Shown: positions 60,433 through 64,000 of the stretch, one piece after another
Position numbering within the stretch: position 1 is the first letter of the stretch
Layout of the letters: the number at the start of each line of letters is the position of its first letter
From: Thioalkalivibrio sp. K90mix
GTDB taxonomy: Bacteria > Pseudomonadota > Gammaproteobacteria > Ectothiorhodospirales > Ectothiorhodospiraceae
Length of the DNA: 64,000 nt
Direction of reading: 5' to 3'
Assembly: GCF_000025545.1 (NCBI RefSeq)
Contig: NC_013889.1
Span: 799,501-863,500, forward strand
Program-made: the position numbers and the translations under genes
The notes under the pieces: generated by a model
The model's input: the letters and a program-made list of their open reading frames with translations, nothing else
Told to the model about the DNA's origin: nothing
Database searches by the model: none

Positions 60433-61184
60433 CGACATCCCCCAACCTGCATGAACCCGAGACCGCGGGTTGTCTGTACGGCGTGGGCACCGGGCCCGGT
60501 GACCCCGAATTGCTGACGCTGAAGGCCGCGCGGCTGATTGCCGAGAGCCCGGTGGTGGCCTACTTCTGTCGCCGAGGCGGTCGTGGCCAGGCGCGCGCCA
60601 TCGTGGACGCCCACCTGGGTACGGGGCAGCAGGAGATTCCGCTGGAGTATCCGGTGACCAACGAGATCCCGCACGGCTCCGACGAGTATCGCCGCCGCAT
60701 CGAGCAGTTCTTCGACGCCGCCGCCGAGCAGCTGGCCGCCGAACTGGCAGCCGGACGTTCGGTGGTGGTGCTGAACGAGGGCGATCCGTTCTTCTACGGA
60801 TCGTTCATGCACGTGTACCTGCGGCTGAAGGATCGGTTTCCCACCCACGTGGTGCCCGGCGTGACCTCGATGATGGCCTCGGCTGCGCAATTGTCGACGC
60901 CGCTGACTATGCGCGATGACCTGCTGACGGTAATCCCTGGCACGATGCCGATCGACGATCTGCGCCAGGCCCTGCAGGGGACCGATGCGGCGGTCATTAT
61001 GAAGGTCGGAACCCATCGCGATGCGGTGGTCGGTGTCCTTCAGGAGCTGGGGCTGGACGAGCGCGCCTGGTACGTGGAACGCGCCAGCACCGCCGAGGAG
61101 CGGGTCCTGCCATTGTTCGAGATCCCGGAGCGGGTGCCCTATTTCTCGATGATTGTGATTCCCGGGCGCGGGGTTCGGCGATGA
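60429..61184 (+). CDS. cobI: Precorrin-2 C20-methyltransferase
   Basis: A 251-residue member of the tetrapyrrole methylase family acting at C-20. GTGPGDPELLTLKAARLI (about residues 18-35), VVLNEGDPFFYGSFMHVYL, and VPGVTSMMASAAQLSTPL are the family motifs; length and EGDPFFYGSF match CobI/CbiL. Overlaps cobH and cobJ by four bases. Confidence 0.93.
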   Translation: MTTSPNLHEPETAGCLYGVGTGPGDPELLTLKAARLIAESPVVAYFCRRGGRGQARAIVDAHLGTGQQEIPLEYPVTNEIPHGSDEYRRRIEQFFDAAAEQLAAELAAGRSVVVLNEGDPFFYGSFMHVYLRLKDRFPTHVVPGVTSMMASAAQLSTPLTMRDDLLTVIPGTMPIDDLRQALQGTDAAVIMKVGTHRDAVVGVLQELGLDERAWYVERASTAEERVLPLFEIPERVPYFSMIVIPGRGVRR

Positions 61185-61966
61185 GCGGGGATGGCGGCCA
61201 GCCGGTCGGTCGGTTGAGTGTGGTTGGGGTGGGGCCAGCCGGGCCGGAATGGATCACGCCGGAGGTCGCTGCCCGTCTCGAAGCGGCGACCGATCTGGTG
61301 GGATACGGGCCGTACCTGGAACGGATTGCGAGCGCCCATCACCGTGTGCACGCCTCGGACAACCGCGAGGAACTGGCGCGTGCGACCCATGCCCTGGACA
61401 TGGCCGCCGAGGGGCGGGACGTGGTCGTGGTCTCGGGGGGTGACCCGGGTGTATTCGCCATGGCGGCGGCGATCTTCGAGGCGCTGGAAGGGGCGCAGGC
61501 ACAACGCTGGGCGGGAGTCGAGGTGGACGTGACTCCCGGGGTCTCGGCGATGCAGGCCGCCGCCGCGCGGCTGGGTGCGCCGCTGGGCAACGATTTCTGC
61601 GTGATTTCGCTGTCGGACAACCTCAAGCCCTGGTCGCTGATCCAGCGCCGGGTGCGGCTGGCGGCCGAGGCCGACTTCGCCATGGCGTTCTATAACCCGA
61701 TCTCGCGCGCGCGACCATGGCAGCTTGGGGAGGCCCTGGGCATCGTGCGCGAGGCCCAGGGTCCGGACACTCTGGTCATGCTGGCCACCGCGGTGGGACG
61801 CGGCGAACGCGAAGACGTGCAGATCTCCACTCTCGGCGAGGTGGACCCGACGATGGCGAACATGAGCACGCTGGTGATCGTGGGCGCCGCCTCCACCCGG
61901 GTGCTGGAGCGCCCCTCCGGCCGGCGCCACGTGTACACCCCGCGTTATGTCGAGTCCGCGGAATGA
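61181..61966 (+). CDS. cobJ: Precorrin-3B C17-methyltransferase
   Basis: A 261-residue tetrapyrrole methylase responsible for C-17 methylation and ring contraction. LSVVGVGPAGPEWITPEV (about residues 9-26), VVVSGGDPGVFAMAAAIFE, VTPGVSAMQAAAARLGAPLGNDFCVISLSDNL and AMAFYNPISRARP are CobJ/CbiH marks. The last gene of the plus-strand cob series here; cobK follows on the other strand 13 bases away. Confidence 0.93.
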   Translation: MSGDGGQPVGRLSVVGVGPAGPEWITPEVAARLEAATDLVGYGPYLERIASAHHRVHASDNREELARATHALDMAAEGRDVVVVSGGDPGVFAMAAAIFEALEGAQAQRWAGVEVDVTPGVSAMQAAAARLGAPLGNDFCVISLSDNLKPWSLIQRRVRLAAEADFAMAFYNPISRARPWQLGEALGIVREAQGPDTLVMLATAVGRGEREDVQISTLGEVDPTMANMSTLVIVGAASTRVLERPSGRRHVYTPRYVESAE

Positions 61967-61979
61967 GGCGGGAGCCGCG

Positions 61980-62780
61980 TTAGCCGTGCGCGTCCGGGAG
62001 ATCCTCCAGCCAGCCGAGTACCGCCTGCGGGGCGTGGAATCGCGGTACCCCGGGGGCGTCCGGCGGGCGCTCCACCATCACAACCGGCATACCCCGTTCG
62101 CGGGCCGCCTGCAGCTTGGCGGCTGTGGCATCGCCGCCGCTGTCCTTGGTCACCAGCACGTCAATCGTGTTTTCCCGCAAAAGGCGCGCCTCGTCTTCGG
62201 CCGTGAACGGACCCCGGGCGTGGATCCAGGTGACCCGCGGCAGCGCCGGCGGCGGTTCGGGCGGGTCGATGGTGCGGATCACGTAGTCCAGTTCGGGCGC
62301 GGCCTCGAAGGCCTCCAGGTGCTGGCGGCCGGTGGTCAGCAGCACGCGTCGGCCGAGTTCCGGAAGGGCGCGGGCGGCGGCCGCGAGGTCGGGCACGCGG
62401 ATCCAGCGGTCCTCCGGTCCGGCCTCCCACGACGGTCGGGTCAGGCGGGCCAGCGGGATGCCGGTGTTGCGTGCGGCCGTGACGGCGTTGGCCGAGATCT
62501 GCCGTGCGAAGGGGTGGGTCGCGTCCACCAGGGCGTCGACCGCGTGTTCGTGCAGCCAGGCGGCAAGGCCCTCGGCGCCGCCGAACCCGCCGGTGCGCCG
62601 AGGCAGTCGCGAGGGCGCGGGCCTGCGCGTGCGTCCGGCCAGCGACACGGTGGCGTGCAGCCGCGGGTGGCCGTCCAGCAGCGGTTCCAGCGCCGCGGCC
62701 TCGGTGGTGCCGCCCAGCAGCAGGATCTGCCGTGTGCGCGCCGCCCCGGGGCCGGTATCGGAGGATGAACGGGAGCTCAT
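61980..62780 (-). CDS. cobK: Precorrin-6A reductase
   Basis: A 266-residue NADPH-dependent reductase. ILLLGGTTEAAALEPLL (about residues 18-34), VDALVDATHPFARQISANA, LTTGRQHLEAF and VLVTKDSGGDATAAKLQAARE are CobK/CbiJ features. I start at ATG 62780; the long open frame upstream lies opposite cobL and is not used. Its start codon overlaps that of cobL head to head (CATG), so the two genes have fully overlapping divergent starts and their promoters must lie inside each other. Confidence 0.92.
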   Translation of the reverse strand: MSSRSSSDTGPGAARTRQILLLGGTTEAAALEPLLDGHPRLHATVSLAGRTRRPAPSRLPRRTGGFGGAEGLAAWLHEHAVDALVDATHPFARQISANAVTAARNTGIPLARLTRPSWEAGPEDRWIRVPDLAAAARALPELGRRVLLTTGRQHLEAFEAAPELDYVIRTIDPPEPPPALPRVTWIHARGPFTAEDEARLLRENTIDVLVTKDSGGDATAAKLQAARERGMPVVMVERPPDAPGVPRFHAPQAVLGWLEDLPDAHG

Positions 62781-64000
62781 GAGGATGACCAGTCTAGCCA
62801 CGAACGAGGAGCGAGCGCCATGGCTGAACATCGTCGGTGTGGGCGCGGAGGGGCTCGCCGGGCTGGCCCCCGATGCCCGCATGGCGCTGGACACGGCGGC
62901 GACGGTGATCGGCGGCGCGCGGCATCTGGAGATGCTGCCGGCGCGGCCGGGGCAGGAGCGCCTGGTGTGGCCGTCGCCGCTGGAGACTGCGCTGGACTGG
63001 ATCGAGGCGCGCGCCGGGCAGCCGCTGTGCGTACTCGCCAGCGGCGACCCCTTCTGGTTCGGGGTGGGCGCGACCCTGATGCGGCGTTTTCCGGTCGCGC
63101 AGACCTGCGTCTGGCCGGCGCCCTCGGCGTTCAGTCTGGCTGCTGCGCGCATGGGCTGGCCGCTGCAGCAGACCCGCTGCCTGTCGGTGCACGGCCGGCC
63201 GATGGAGGCGCTGCGGCCCTGGCTGCATGACGGCGCGCGACTGCTGGTCCTGAGCCGCGACGGGGATACCCCGGCGGAACTGGCGCACTGGCTGACCGGG
63301 CTCGGCTTCGGCGATTCCACCCTGACCGTACTGCAGTCCCTGGGTGCGGACCGCGAGGCGGCCGTCCGCGCGCGGGCCGGGGCCTGGCCTGAGGTCGCGA
63401 TCGAGGCGCTGAACACCGTGGCGCTGGAATGCCGGGCCGATCCGGCGGCGCAGGTGCTGGCGGCCAGTGCCGGCCGGCCGGAGGCGCAGTTCGAGCAGGA
63501 CGGTCAGATCACCAAGCGCGAGGTGCGGGCGGTGGCGCTGGCCCTGCTGGCGCCCGGTCGCGGCGAGCGGCTGTGGGACGTGGGCGCCGGCTCCGGTGCC
63601 ATCGGCATCGAGTGGATGCTGGCGGATCCGGCCAACACCGCCGTGGCCATCGAGCCGCGCGCGGAGCGCCTGGAACGCATCGCGCGCAACGCGAGCACGC
63701 TGGGAGTGCCGGCGCTGCGTCCCATCCACGGGCGGGCGCCGGAGGCGCTGGAATACCTGCCGCCACCCGACGCGATCTTCATCGGTGGTGGGCTGACGAC
63801 GCCCGGGCTGGTGGAACACTGCGTGGAGCGTTTGCGCCCGGGGGGGCGGCTGGTCGCCAGCAGCGTGACGGTGGAGGGTGATGCGGTGCTGGCGGCGGCG
63901 CACGAGCGCCACGGCGGCGAGCTCACGCGGATCAACGTCAGTCGCTCGGAGCCGCTGGGCGGCATGGCCGGCTGGAAGCCGCTGCGGCCGGTGACCCTGT
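62779..64000 (+). CDS. cobL: Precorrin-6Y C5,15-methyltransferase (decarboxylating), 3' truncated by window
   Basis: An open frame of 407 codons runs to the window end without a stop, so the gene is partial but nearly complete (usual length about 410-420). The N-terminal CbiE-like domain has NIVGVGAEGLAGLAPDAR and VLASGDPFWFGVG; the C-terminal CbiT-like methyltransferase has ITKREVRAVALALL and LWDVGAGSGAIGIEWML (about residues 265-281). It methylates C-5 and C-15 and decarboxylates the C-12 acetate. ATG 62779 or 62785 could be the start; the first overlaps the cobK start. Confidence 0.93.
   Translation, partial: MRMTSLATNEERAPWLNIVGVGAEGLAGLAPDARMALDTAATVIGGARHLEMLPARPGQERLVWPSPLETALDWIEARAGQPLCVLASGDPFWFGVGATLMRRFPVAQTCVWPAPSAFSLAAARMGWPLQQTRCLSVHGRPMEALRPWLHDGARLLVLSRDGDTPAELAHWLTGLGFGDSTLTVLQSLGADREAAVRARAGAWPEVAIEALNTVALECRADPAAQVLAASAGRPEAQFEQDGQITKREVRAVALALLAPGRGERLWDVGAGSGAIGIEWMLADPANTAVAIEPRAERLERIARNASTLGVPALRPIHGRAPEALEYLPPPDAIFIGGGLTTPGLVEHCVERLRPGGRLVASSVTVEGDAVLAAAHERHGGELTRINVSRSEPLGGMAGWKPLRPVTL

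Overview
The window is high-GC DNA (about two thirds G+C by eye) with tightly packed, mostly operonic genes. It reads as a gammaproteobacterium of the sulfur-oxidising, haloalkaliphilic Ectothiorhodospiraceae type, such as Thioalkalivibrio; this is inference. Supporting signs are a complete seven-gene Mrp Na+/H+ antiporter operon, several sulfur-trafficking genes (ArsR-rhodanese fusion, persulfide dioxygenase, DsrE2, and a protein resembling half of sulfur oxygenase reductase), FabA, an FNR-type regulator with all four cluster cysteines, a gamma-type 6S RNA beside 5-formyl-THF cyclo-ligase, and aerobic-type cobalamin synthesis.

Layout. 1-5.8 kb: start of an unidentified gene, phosphoglucomutase, DUF1249, FabA, a coiled-coil membrane protein and a YgiM-like SH3 protein. 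6.0-11.8 kb: mrpABCDEFG with short overlaps. 11.8-15.6 kb: a sulfur island in which a SOR-like single-domain protein is divergent from an ArsR-rhodanese regulator, followed by persulfide dioxygenase and an MFS transporter; inverted repeats lie at both outward promoters. 15.6-23.1 kb: housekeeping and envelope genes (cNMP-binding protein, DUF218, YdbH/YdbL, YihY, YceI, CDP-alcohol transferase). 23.1-26.7 kb: a BchC-like dehydrogenase, a degenerate pterin-synthase-like protein, a glycosyltransferase and a methyltransferase, split by a roughly 280-bp palindromic MITE-like element. 26.8-31.0 kb: low-complexity exported proteins, a membrane TPR protein and a dynamin-like GTPase. 31.0-44.3 kb: DsrE2, two aldo/keto reductases, cupin, GST, EVE, 6S RNA, a MutS-like ATPase without nuclease domain, FNR, Cfa and a large unknown membrane protein.

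44.4-64 kb is a vitamin B12 region. A cobalamin riboswitch precedes btuB, a PduO adenosyltransferase, a giant exported CobN-like protein with a His-rich insert, an ExbB-like channel protein and a DUF2149 (ExbD-like) protein. Then come cobO, cobB, cobA, cbiD, an ABC-2 exporter pair, cobG, cobH, cobI and cobJ, with cobK and cobL divergent at the right edge (cobL runs off the window). The region combines corrinoid import, possible periplasmic metal handling, adenosylation and de novo ring synthesis.

Small palindromic repeats punctuate the window. One family (arms like GGGAAACRCTGA) sits at gene 3' ends and in three cases supplies the stop codon. A second family (GTAGGAGC...GCTCCTAC) forms two REPIN-like doublets. 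The most interesting loci are the SOR-like/ArsR-rhodanese island, the riboswitch-linked CobN-like/ExbB/DUF2149 trio, and the pterin-glycosyl cluster.
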